Below, one piece after another: positions 9,078-16,260 of a stretch of 64,000 bases of DNA (within the stretch, counting starts at the first letter, position 1; every line of letters starts with the position of its first letter). This DNA is from Paenibacillus sp. HGH0039 (GTDB lineage Bacteria > Bacillota > Bacilli > Paenibacillales > NBRC-103111). The stretch spans positions 2,208,580-2,272,579 of the forward strand of contig NZ_KE150413.1 in NCBI RefSeq assembly GCF_000411255.1, read 5' to 3'. Below the pieces are notes generated by a model. That model was not told the DNA's origin and ran no database searches. It saw nothing but the letters and a program-made list of their open reading frames with translations. The translations under genes were made by a program, and so were the position numbers.

Positions 9078-9138
9078 ATAATACATAGGCAACGCCACAC
9101 TGCCAAAAAAATTCAATACCTGTAAGGAGTGATTCAAA

Positions 9139-9381
9139 ATGGCACGTAATGATGACAACAAAATGAGCCGTGAAGAAGCAGGACGTATGGGTGGAGAAAC
9201 AACCTCAAAAAACCACGATAAAGACTTTTATCAGGAAATCGGTCAAAAAGGCGGCGAAGCACGCGGCAACAACGGAAATAACGGAAACGGCGGCAACAGC
9301 GGCGGAGACGGTAAAATGAGCCGCGAAGAAGCCGGACGCAAAGGCGGCGAAGCAAGAGCCCGCCAGCGCGACCGCGACTAA
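9139..9381 (+). CDS. KGG-repeat stress protein (GsiB-like)
   Basis: An 80-residue, highly charged, glycine-rich protein without hydrophobic core. It contains repeated KGG-type units: MSREEAGRMGGE, IGQKGGEA, and MSREEAGRKGGEA, with a central Asn/Gly linker (about residues 42-56). This is the repeat of general stress protein GsiB and plant group-1 LEA-like hydrophilins, thought to protect against desiccation or osmotic stress. RBS TAAGGAGTG lies 9 bases upstream. It is a single-gene unit between a sigma-B-like promoter and a good terminator. The first and third repeats are almost identical, indicating internal duplication. Confidence 0.88.
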   Translation: MARNDDNKMSREEAGRMGGETTSKNHDKDFYQEIGQKGGEARGNNGNNGNGGNSGGDGKMSREEAGRKGGEARARQRDRD

Positions 9382-9436
9382 TCTAACTGCAGACAATCGG
9401 ACGCGTAGTGACCCTTATCATATAAGCTATGGAAAA

Positions 9437-9466
9437 AGTCCGCCGGAATCCCGGCGGGCTTTTTTA
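9437..9466 (+). terminator. Intrinsic terminator after KGG gene
   Basis: Arms CCGCCGG (9440-9446) and CCGGCGG (9451-9457) with a four-base loop are followed by GC and six T. Confidence 0.9.
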
Positions 9467-9544
9467 ATTATAGTCAAACTTTAACCTTACTTTTTGGCAA
9501 GGGCGGTTTATAATAGAAAGCAATCTATTCAGGAGGTGTCGTTC

Positions 9545-9640
9545 ATGCAGAAAAGCTCAAATGAAAACCCCGCGCAGAAAAGAACAAATCAAAAAGTGGG
9601 GAAGACGGCACGTACGATAAGCTTGCCGATGAGCGGATAA
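9545..9640 (+). CDS. Small 31-residue basic ORF, unknown
   Basis: ATG 9545 has a near-ideal ribosome binding site (AGGAGGTG, 9532-9539) six bases upstream, and a TATAAT box at 9509-9514 without a clear -35 partner. The encoded 31 residues are rich in Lys, Asn, Gln and Arg with no hydrophobic stretch. It ends 50 bases before the MFS transporter, which has its own ribosome binding site. I do not recognise it. It could be a small basic protein, or a leader peptide for the transporter gene. No obvious terminator lies between the two. Confidence 0.45.
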   Translation: MQKSSNENPAQKRTNQKVGKTARTISLPMSG

Positions 9641-9690
9641 GTGGATACAAAAAACGTGACGTGCCGTCTGCCTGAAAGGCGGACCGATTC

Positions 9691-10932
9691 ATGAATTTAC
9701 ACGCGTCACAAGTTTATTTAAGATTAAAATTCGGCCTTGCATTGGCTAACAGTGTCATGTTTACGACGTATGCGGTGTATTTTATCCAGACGCTGGGACT
9801 GACACCGCTGGAACTCCTGCTTGTCGGAACCGTTCTGGAGCTGACCGTGCTCCTGTTCGAAGGAATTACCGGGGTAGTGGCGGATACGTATGGCCGCAGA
9901 AAATCGGTCATCCTCGGAATGTTCGTGATGAGCGGCAGTTTTTTGCTGGAGGGCAGTGTGATAGGAGCGGGGGCTGTCGTGCCCGTTATTTCGTTGTTCG
10001 TCTGGGTGCTTATTTCCGAGGCTATCCGCGGATTTGGAGAAACGTTCCTCAGCGGCGCGGATACCGCCTGGTTCGTCGACGAAGTCGGTGAAGAACATGC
10101 GGGCCCGGTCTTTATGCGTGCCAAAAGATGGACGCTGACCGCGGCTTTGTTCGGAATCGGAATCAGCGTGGGACTTTCTACGCTGGCTACGAACTTGCCG
10201 TTTCTGGCAGGCGGCGTCATATATGCGGCACTGGGTGTATATCTCCTCCTTCACATGAAGGAGACTAAGTTCGTCCGTCAACAGAGGCCGCCGGGAAGCG
10301 GTCCGTGGACGGAACTCAAGTCTACCTGGCTCGCCGGTGCCCGGGAGATTTCCTCCCGGCCCGTCCTGCTGATGATGCTGGCGGTGACCGTATTCAGCGG
10401 AGCGGCATCCGAAGGCTATGACCGGCTGTGGGAAGCGCATCTCTTGAAAGAGATCAAGTTCCCGGCCGAACTGTCTTTGTCCGCTGCTCTCTGGTTCGGA
10501 CTTATCTCCGTCCTGACGATCCTGCTGAGCATGCTCGCGATGTGGATCGCCGAGAAGCGGCTGAATACGTTGGATGAGCGTGTCGTATTCAAAAGCATGT
10601 TCGTGCTGACGGCGCTGCGGATCGCAGCCGTCCTGTCGTTCGCCTTCTCGCCGAATTTCGGCTGGGCACTGGTGTCTCTGCTCGCCGTAGGAGTCATCGG
10701 AACGGTGAGCGCTCCGCTTTTCGAGACTTGGCTCAATCTTAACATCGAGAGCCGGGCGAGGGCGACGGTGCTCTCCATGATGAGCCAATCGGATGCGCTT
10801 GGCCAGACCGCGGGCGGTCCGTTCGTAGGCTGGATCGGCAACCGGCTGTCCGTCCGGGCGTCGCTTACGACGGCGGCGGTCTTGCTGCTGCCCATCCTGT
10901 TCGTATTCGGACGCGTTCTTCGCAGACGGTAG
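9691..10932 (+). CDS. MFS transporter
   Basis: A 413-residue integral membrane protein with about twelve predicted transmembrane segments. The loop between helices 2 and 3 has the MFS signature (GVVADTYGRRKS). A charged central loop after helix 6 (about residues 188-215) separates the two six-helix bundles. The start ATG is 7 bases after GAAAGGCGG. It is likely a proton-driven exporter of small molecules; the substrate is unknown. A perfect terminator follows. Confidence 0.88.
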   Translation: MNLHASQVYLRLKFGLALANSVMFTTYAVYFIQTLGLTPLELLLVGTVLELTVLLFEGITGVVADTYGRRKSVILGMFVMSGSFLLEGSVIGAGAVVPVISLFVWVLISEAIRGFGETFLSGADTAWFVDEVGEEHAGPVFMRAKRWTLTAALFGIGISVGLSTLATNLPFLAGGVIYAALGVYLLLHMKETKFVRQQRPPGSGPWTELKSTWLAGAREISSRPVLLMMLAVTVFSGAASEGYDRLWEAHLLKEIKFPAELSLSAALWFGLISVLTILLSMLAMWIAEKRLNTLDERVVFKSMFVLTALRIAAVLSFAFSPNFGWALVSLLAVGVIGTVSAPLFETWLNLNIESRARATVLSMMSQSDALGQTAGGPFVGWIGNRLSVRASLTTAAVLLLPILFVFGRVLRRR

Positions 10933-10949
10933 CAACCCGTAATAAACCG

Positions 10950-10986
10950 AAAGACCTATGTCCGTGGACATAGGTCTTTTTTTGCT
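10950..10986. terminator. Intrinsic terminator between MFS and LysR genes
   Basis: Perfect 14-base arms (10950-10963 and 10966-10979) with a two-base loop, followed by T-rich sequence. The outer A-run also makes it usable on the minus strand, where the LysR gene ends. Confidence 0.9.
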
Positions 10987-11074
10987 CGAAATAGTCGGTG
11001 CTCCCTCAAGAAAGAGCATTTCTCCTTGCGAATAGTCATATTGTGAAACAGGAAGTCTCTTAACGTACGGAATA

Positions 11075-11971
11075 TTACCGCCGCCTGTTAAGCTGCATTT
11101 TGAGCCGGTTGACGAACAGATAAGCGGCTTGGGAGTAGGGCTGTTCTTTGGGATGGATGCACCAAAGATACGAAGGCTGTTCGCCCGGAAGCTCCGCGTT
11201 CACCATCACAATATCGCCGTTTTCGTAATCGGGGTTCCCGTAAAACGTGTAATCCGTTCCGAGCGTGACGGCGATTCCTTCCCGGACCGCTTTCAGGATC
11301 GCGTCGATATTGTTGCTCGTGAACAGCACATTTACGGAATCGCCGAGCGTGGCGATAAACCGGGCAATATACTCGTCATGGTAAAGGACAAGCTGATGAT
11401 CGGCCAACTGGTTCAGCGAGATTGATTTTGCCGAGGCCAGGGCGGAATGCCGGCTCACGCCGACGACCATGCGCCCTTCGACAAGCGGTTCGGCATGCCA
11501 ACATGCGTTTTTTTCCAGAATCGTATCCGGAAACAAAATAAACCCGATATCGACGCGGTTATGGCGCACATCCTCGATAATTTCTTTGGTGCCCTTCTCG
11601 ATCATTTCCAGCCGGATGCCGGGAAAATCTTTTTTGAGTTCCGTCAGCGTATCGACGAGCAGAGAGACGGGGCCCGGAATCGTAGCCACCCGGAGCCTCG
11701 CGTTTTGCAGCTTTCCGTAGCTGTTCGCCTCCGCTTGCAGCTGATGGACCTGGCTTAGGATTGCCGCAGCTTTGTCGAGTATCATTTGCCCCTCCGGTGT
11801 CGGAACCGCTCCCGTACGCGAGCGGTTGAAGATGCGTACGCCGAGTTCTTTCTCCAGGAAAGATAGGGATCGGCTGATTCCCGCTACCGTCATATGTTTA
11901 TTGTGCGCAGCCTGGGTCAATGTTCCCGCGCGGGCTACCTCTACGATGAATTCCAGTTGTTCCAGATTCAT
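11075..11971 (-). CDS. LysR-family transcriptional regulator
   Basis: A 298-residue regulator. The N-terminal winged helix (about residues 1-62) has the LysR pattern ENLEQLEFIVEV-like start, AGTLTQAA, and a typical LEKELGVRIFNRSR segment. The remaining ~230 residues form the periplasmic-binding-like effector domain. Start ATG has AAGGAG upstream. It is divergent from a short-chain dehydrogenase gene with about 160 bases between them, containing two palindromes that are plausible operator sites. By family convention it may regulate the dehydrogenase and itself. Its inducer is unknown. Confidence 0.92.
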   Translation of the reverse strand: MNLEQLEFIVEVARAGTLTQAAHNKHMTVAGISRSLSFLEKELGVRIFNRSRTGAVPTPEGQMILDKAAAILSQVHQLQAEANSYGKLQNARLRVATIPGPVSLLVDTLTELKKDFPGIRLEMIEKGTKEIIEDVRHNRVDIGFILFPDTILEKNACWHAEPLVEGRMVVGVSRHSALASAKSISLNQLADHQLVLYHDEYIARFIATLGDSVNVLFTSNNIDAILKAVREGIAVTLGTDYTFYGNPDYENGDIVMVNAELPGEQPSYLWCIHPKEQPYSQAAYLFVNRLKMQLNRRR

Positions 11972-11989
11972 TCCGACGTCTCCTTGATG

Positions 11990-12018
11990 TTAACTTTGAG
12001 TTAAGGTTAGTTAACTAA
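11990..12018. promoter_or_regulatory. Two adjacent palindromes, candidate LysR operator
   Basis: TTAACT-TTG-AGTTAA (11990-12004) is followed two bases later by the perfect 12-base palindrome TTAGTTAACTAA (12007-12018). The half site AGTTAA recurs in both. They lie between the LysR start and the dehydrogenase, where LysR regulators normally bind. Confidence 0.5.
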
Positions 12019-12133
12019 TGTGAAATATAATTAATCTTGAGTATATGATACGATCTAATCAAGGTCAACGTGTGACAAAGCGCACACCACCGACAGATAT
12101 ACCAGACAAGATTTTTTTGGAGGCGGAACTTTT

Positions 12134-12886
12134 ATGACAACCACTCAACGTGTAGCAGTAATCACAGGCGGCGCAAGCGGTATCGGCCGTCAAGCTTGTT
12201 TAAAATTTGCCCGCAAAGGCGACCGAGTCGTCGTAGCGGACTTCAATGAAGCGAGCGGTATTGAAACCGTCGAGCACATAAAAAAAGAAGGCGGAGAGGC
12301 GGTCTTCGTTAAAGTCGACGTTTCCAGTCAAGAAAGCGTACAAGCTCTCGTAGATGAAGCGGTTGCCAAGTACGGCCGTATCGACGTGATGTTCAACAAT
12401 GCGGGAATCGGCGGCGCCGGGCCAGTTTTGACTCAAAACATGGATCTGTATCACAAAACAATCGCGGTCAATCAGCACGGAGTCGCATACGGTATTATGG
12501 CCGCAGGGAACAAAATGAAAGAACTTGGCATTAAAGGTGTGATCATCAATACCGCATCGGTCTTCGGTTTCCTTGCTTCTCCCGGAACTTTCGCCTACCA
12601 TGCGACCAAAGGCGCCGTTATCATGATGTCGAAATCGGCGGCACTGGAGCTTGCTCCTCACGGCATCCGTGTCATTGCGATAGCGCCGGGCGCGGTGGAT
12701 ACACCGATCATCCAGGGCTTCAAAGATAACGGCATGCTCGAAAGCATGAAAGCCAAAGTGATGGGCGGCGAGTTAACGAAGCCGGAAACGGTAGCAAACT
12801 CCGTCTACCTCCTTTCGCTGGAAGAAGCGGATGCCATTAACGGCAGCGTAGTCATGGTCGACCAAGGGTACGCATCGTTTAAATAA
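12134..12886 (+). CDS. Short-chain dehydrogenase/reductase (SDR)
   Basis: A 250-residue classical SDR. It has the Rossmann glycine motif near the N-terminus (TGGASGIG), NNAG, a catalytic Ser in TASVFG, and the YxxxK catalytic pair (YHATK). The NAD(P) specificity residue follows strand 2 as an Asp (VADF), which favours NAD(H). The C-terminal PGAVDTP is typical. The RBS GGAGGCGG is 8 bases before ATG. The substrate is not predictable; divergent LysR suggests induction by a metabolite. Confidence 0.92.
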   Translation: MTTTQRVAVITGGASGIGRQACLKFARKGDRVVVADFNEASGIETVEHIKKEGGEAVFVKVDVSSQESVQALVDEAVAKYGRIDVMFNNAGIGGAGPVLTQNMDLYHKTIAVNQHGVAYGIMAAGNKMKELGIKGVIINTASVFGFLASPGTFAYHATKGAVIMMSKSAALELAPHGIRVIAIAPGAVDTPIIQGFKDNGMLESMKAKVMGGELTKPETVANSVYLLSLEEADAINGSVVMVDQGYASFK

Positions 12887-12913
12887 GAAAATTACCTCCC
12901 CATACCATCAGGC

Positions 12914-12950
12914 AAAAAGTCTCTCTTCATCCGGAAGAGGGGCTTTTTTT
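12914..12950 (+). terminator. Intrinsic terminator after SDR gene
   Basis: An approximately 15-base stem (AAAAAG...CTCTTC with GAAGAG...CTTTTT, two wobble pairs) and T-run. Confidence 0.8.
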
Positions 12951-13056
12951 ATGAAATCCTCCATCCCAAGTAAACTTTATGTAAAATCAATTTCACCCGT
13001 TTTTTTGCCGGTGATCGTGGTATGATTTGGGAAAAAAGTCATTAAGGAGAAATGGT

Positions 13057-14034
13057 ATGGTCATTACGATCCGAAACATGCACATACCCGAAGACTACGA
13101 AGGCACGGCCGTTTTGCTTAGTACATTCTATTCAGAGCCGATTACGGTACAGCGCATGCGTGAAGAGGACGCCGCGATTCCGCAGAAGGGCGCGTTGACA
13201 CGTGACGAGAATGGAAGACTGACCGGCCATGACCGCCAGCGTCTTGTGGCCGTTAACGAGTCGGGTAAAATTATCGGCTACGGCTGCTCCTGGCGGGCTT
13301 CCTGGACGGCTCCGGGTACGTTGTACCAAAAGGTTCTCGTCGATCCGGCTGAAAGGAAAAACGGCATAGGACGCGAAATTTACGCGAAGCTGGCTGCCTA
13401 TGCGGACGAAAACGGCGCCGATAAAATCGTAGGTATGGTCCGCGACGATGATCTGGATTCTCAAGCTTATGCGTCCGGACGCGGTTTTGTCAGGGACCGT
13501 CACCAGTTTGAATCCCTCATCGAATTGGACGGGCTGGCGCCTGAGACAGATGGCGGATCGGCAGACGCGCCGGAAGGGATCACGCTGACCACGCTGGCGC
13601 AAGATCCGGGAGAAGAGATGGAGAAGCGGATCTATGAGCTCTACCGGAAAACCTACCCCGACATTCCCGGCTCCGAGGGAGAATTTATGTGGTACAGCCA
13701 GTGGCGTAAAGAGAGCCTGGAACGGGAAAGCTTCGATCCGTCGCTGTTTCTGCTCGCTTTGGACGGAAACAAACCTGTCGGGGCCGCCGAGCTGTATGAA
13801 ATGAAGGAAACCAACAGCGTTTACAATCTCTATACATGTGTAGACGGGGATTACAGAGGAAAAGGCATCGCTCTCGCACTCAAACGCGCGTCTATCTATT
13901 TGGCAAAGGAGCGGGGCTACGGCTATATCCGGACGAACAACGACTCCCAGAATGCGCCGATGCTTACTATTAACCGGAAGCTCGGTTATGTGCCTGTCCC
14001 GGGCTATTACCGCATGTTTAAAATCCTCGAATAA
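13057..14034 (+). CDS. Tandem GNAT N-acetyltransferase
   Basis: A 325-residue protein with two GNAT folds. The N-terminal one has the acetyl-CoA motif A (VDPAERKNGIGREIY, about residues 100-115). The C-terminal one has a second motif (VDGDYRGKGIALAL, about 265-280) and a conserved Asn-rich segment followed by an N-R-K-LGY end, as in mycothiol-synthase-like double GNATs. ATG 13057 is preceded by AAGGAGA with six bases of spacing. The second domain looks the more canonical. The substrate may be an amine-bearing metabolite, peptide or antibiotic; none is identified. Single gene with its own terminator. Confidence 0.85.
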   Translation: MVITIRNMHIPEDYEGTAVLLSTFYSEPITVQRMREEDAAIPQKGALTRDENGRLTGHDRQRLVAVNESGKIIGYGCSWRASWTAPGTLYQKVLVDPAERKNGIGREIYAKLAAYADENGADKIVGMVRDDDLDSQAYASGRGFVRDRHQFESLIELDGLAPETDGGSADAPEGITLTTLAQDPGEEMEKRIYELYRKTYPDIPGSEGEFMWYSQWRKESLERESFDPSLFLLALDGNKPVGAAELYEMKETNSVYNLYTCVDGDYRGKGIALALKRASIYLAKERGYGYIRTNNDSQNAPMLTINRKLGYVPVPGYYRMFKILE

Positions 14035-14046
14035 AACGTTTCGAAG

Positions 14047-14073
14047 CCTGCCGGCTTTATCCGGCAGGTTTTT
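14047..14073 (+). terminator. Intrinsic terminator after GNAT gene
   Basis: CCTGCCGG (14047-14054) pairs with CCGGCAGG (14061-14068), followed by TTTTTGG. Confidence 0.85.
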
Positions 14074-14093
14074 GGCTGTTTGGTGACCAACAA

Positions 14094-14121
14094 GGGCAGC
14101 TTACAATTTTGTAAGCTGCCC
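14094..14121. promoter_or_regulatory. 28-base palindrome upstream of secreted hydrolase
   Basis: Perfect 13-base arms GGGCAGCTTACAA and its complement flank a two-base centre. No T-run follows on either strand, so it does not look like a terminator. Its position between the GNAT terminator and the hydrolase gene suggests a repressor operator or a structured leader RNA. Confidence 0.5.
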
Positions 14122-14212
14122 CCTGTATTTTGTCATGGAAATCGATGGGACCTTCCTCTCGAATCCGTTACGCTGGAAGCAACACGATACCAGTAAAGGG
14201 GTACAGTCACCG

Positions 14213-15859
14213 ATGAAAATACAACCACCGCGTATGCTTACTATCGTCTTGTCAGCCGCCATTGTCGGCAGCTGCATACCTGTAGCCGCCATGGCATCCC
14301 AGGACGGGAAAATCCCGCAGACACTCGCTTCACAGGCTTCGGCTGCCGGAGAAGATTACTTGCCGCTTCGCGCGCTTTGCGAATGGGTAGGCATTCCCAT
14401 TGAATGGGACGAAGCCAAACGGACTGTAACGGCCGCCAAAGACAAGCATATTCTTAGCTTCGTTCTTGCGAAATCCGGTATGCCTGCGGCCGGCCTGGAA
14501 GGCATACCTTTAGCGCCGGATGAAGTGATCCTGCTTGACAGCATCGCCTACATTAAACGGGAAACAGCCGTTAAAGCGTTCGGCATTGAAGCGGCTTGGC
14601 GCGGCGGAAAGCTGGAGATCCCGACCCGCGATCTCGCTGCAAGAGCCCGAGCCTTTGTAACGCAGCTTCAAAAAAACAACTGTGCAGGCACAGACGCCCT
14701 AACGAACGACGCATTCAAGGAAGCCGGACTTCCGGAAGGAACGGTCCAGCTGGTTAAACAGCTTGCACAGTTTCCGATCACCCAAGAGCGGATCGAAAGC
14801 AACGCAGTCCACCGGACTGTCATCCTCACCTCTGAAAGCCCGCAGATGAATTTCGATCTGGAGATCCGGTTCGACAAGGACGGCTATGTGGACGATTTTT
14901 ATGCGGGGATGTCTTTCGCAGGGTATAAGGCGCCTTCGTACGACAAGCCCGGCGCTTATAATGAGCGCAGGATGGTTATCGGAACCGGCGACCGTGCCGT
15001 AGAAGGCACCTTGACCGTTCCGGCCGGAACGGGCCCGTTTCCGCTGGTGATTCTTTTGCAGGGCGACGGGGAACTGGACCGGGACAGCACGGTGTTCGCC
15101 CAAAAGCCGTTCCGGGATCTCGCTGTCGGATTGGCAAATCAGCAGGTAGCCACGCTTCGGATGGACAAGACGACCCGTGAGCATTTCGCGCAGCTTAACG
15201 GTCTTTACACGATCGGGGACGAGTTCGTGGAACCAGTGCTTGAGGCGGTCAAGGCGGCCCGTTTAGATCCGGACATCGATCCCGGCCGAATATACACGGC
15301 AGGCCACAGCCGAGGCGGCTGGATGATACCGCGGCTGCTGGCAAAGGACACGGAGTCGCTTATCAAAGGAGCCGTGGTGCTGGCGGGAGCCGATCCTCGC
15401 TATACGGAGATCGATTCTTACGAGCACGAAGAACTCGGCGGGATGATTCCGAAAGAACAGCTGGCCTATTACCGTAAGCAGTTGGAGCTGGTGAAGGCCG
15501 ATTCTTTCGATCCCAAGTCGCCTCCGGCCGCTTTCGAGCTGCCGCCGAATCCTTACTGGTGGCACGATATCCGCGGTTATTCACCGGCCGATGAAGCCAA
15601 ACTTCGCAGCGCAGCCATGCTGGTGCTGCAGGGAGAAGAAGACTTTCAGGTGCCGCTGGTGAGCCTGAAGGGCTGGAAGGAAGTATACGCGGGGAACGCG
15701 GCCGTTACCTATAAAACGTACCCGAAGCTGACGCATTTGTTTACGGAAGGCAAATTGGAGAACGGCATCGGGAATTACAAGATTCCCGCGAACGTACCGG
15801 ACACGGTTATCGCAGATATCGCGGCGTGGATCAACGGCAGCGCGTCGGTTCTAAAATAA
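14213..15859 (+). CDS. Secreted alpha/beta hydrolase with N-terminal stalk and DUF3887-like domains
   Basis: Chosen start ATG 14213 gives 548 residues beginning with a classical signal peptide (basic MKIQPPR, hydrophobic core, AMA-S cleavage region). Residues ~40-145 resemble the copper-amine-oxidase N-terminal stalk domain often found on Paenibacillus exported proteins (VGIPIEWDEAKRTVT). About 150-255 resembles a DUF3887-type domain with AxxFVxQL start. The rest is an alpha/beta hydrolase: oxyanion region LQGDGE, nucleophile Ser in GHSRGG, and a C-terminal His in THLF. Likely an extracellular esterase, lipase or peptidase; substrate unknown. An in-frame ATG at 14135 exists but would precede the signal peptide. 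Confidence 0.85.
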   Translation: MKIQPPRMLTIVLSAAIVGSCIPVAAMASQDGKIPQTLASQASAAGEDYLPLRALCEWVGIPIEWDEAKRTVTAAKDKHILSFVLAKSGMPAAGLEGIPLAPDEVILLDSIAYIKRETAVKAFGIEAAWRGGKLEIPTRDLAARARAFVTQLQKNNCAGTDALTNDAFKEAGLPEGTVQLVKQLAQFPITQERIESNAVHRTVILTSESPQMNFDLEIRFDKDGYVDDFYAGMSFAGYKAPSYDKPGAYNERRMVIGTGDRAVEGTLTVPAGTGPFPLVILLQGDGELDRDSTVFAQKPFRDLAVGLANQQVATLRMDKTTREHFAQLNGLYTIGDEFVEPVLEAVKAARLDPDIDPGRIYTAGHSRGGWMIPRLLAKDTESLIKGAVVLAGADPRYTEIDSYEHEELGGMIPKEQLAYYRKQLELVKADSFDPKSPPAAFELPPNPYWWHDIRGYSPADEAKLRSAAMLVLQGEEDFQVPLVSLKGWKEVYAGNAAVTYKTYPKLTHLFTEGKLENGIGNYKIPANVPDTVIADIAAWINGSASVLK

Positions 15860-15863
15860 AACA

Positions 15864-15897
15864 AACAAAAAAAGCCTGGTGATCAGGCTTTTTTGTT
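15864..15897. terminator. Bidirectional terminator
   Basis: Near-perfect symmetric stem (AAAAAGCCTG with CAGGCTTTTT, extended by CAAAC/GTTTG), with A-run before and T-run after. It serves the hydrolase (+) and the small membrane protein gene (-). Confidence 0.85.
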
Positions 15898-15923
15898 TGC
15901 CGCAATTTTTGAGCGGCGGGTGT

Positions 15924-16163
15924 TTAGTATTTCTGACTGTTATTGGACATATAAGCGATTGACCCGATGATGGTACCCAACAGAACGAGGGCGACCGGAA
16001 TTCCGATCAGTTCCATGATGGCAGCCTCTGTACCGCGGTAGGTCGTATTTCCGACGACCATCGGAATTTCCAGACCCAGCACGTTCAGAATAAACACGAT
16101 GACCCCAAGAATGACTCCCAGCAGAACAAACGGCTTTAAAAACCGGAAAATATATGCAGCCAT
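15924..16163 (-). CDS. Small two-helix membrane protein
   Basis: A 79-residue protein with two hydrophobic segments (about residues 8-30 and 50-72) separated by a short polar loop. I chose ATG at 16161-16163, nine bases from GGAGG; a TTG two codons upstream would sit only three bases from it. It follows the ABC permease gene by about 97 bases on the same strand and may be cotranscribed. Function unknown; perhaps an accessory of the transporter. Confidence 0.65.
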   Translation of the reverse strand: MAAYIFRFLKPFVLLGVILGVIVFILNVLGLEIPMVVGNTTYRGTEAAIMELIGIPVALVLLGTIIGSIAYMSNNSQKY

Positions 16164-16260
16164 TGTCAAACGCCTCCTTCACTTGCCTCTTTTTACTTTC
16201 TTAACCCTTAGACGGCCTACAAAAGGATACCCCTTCAAAATATGGGTGAGGTTAACAATT

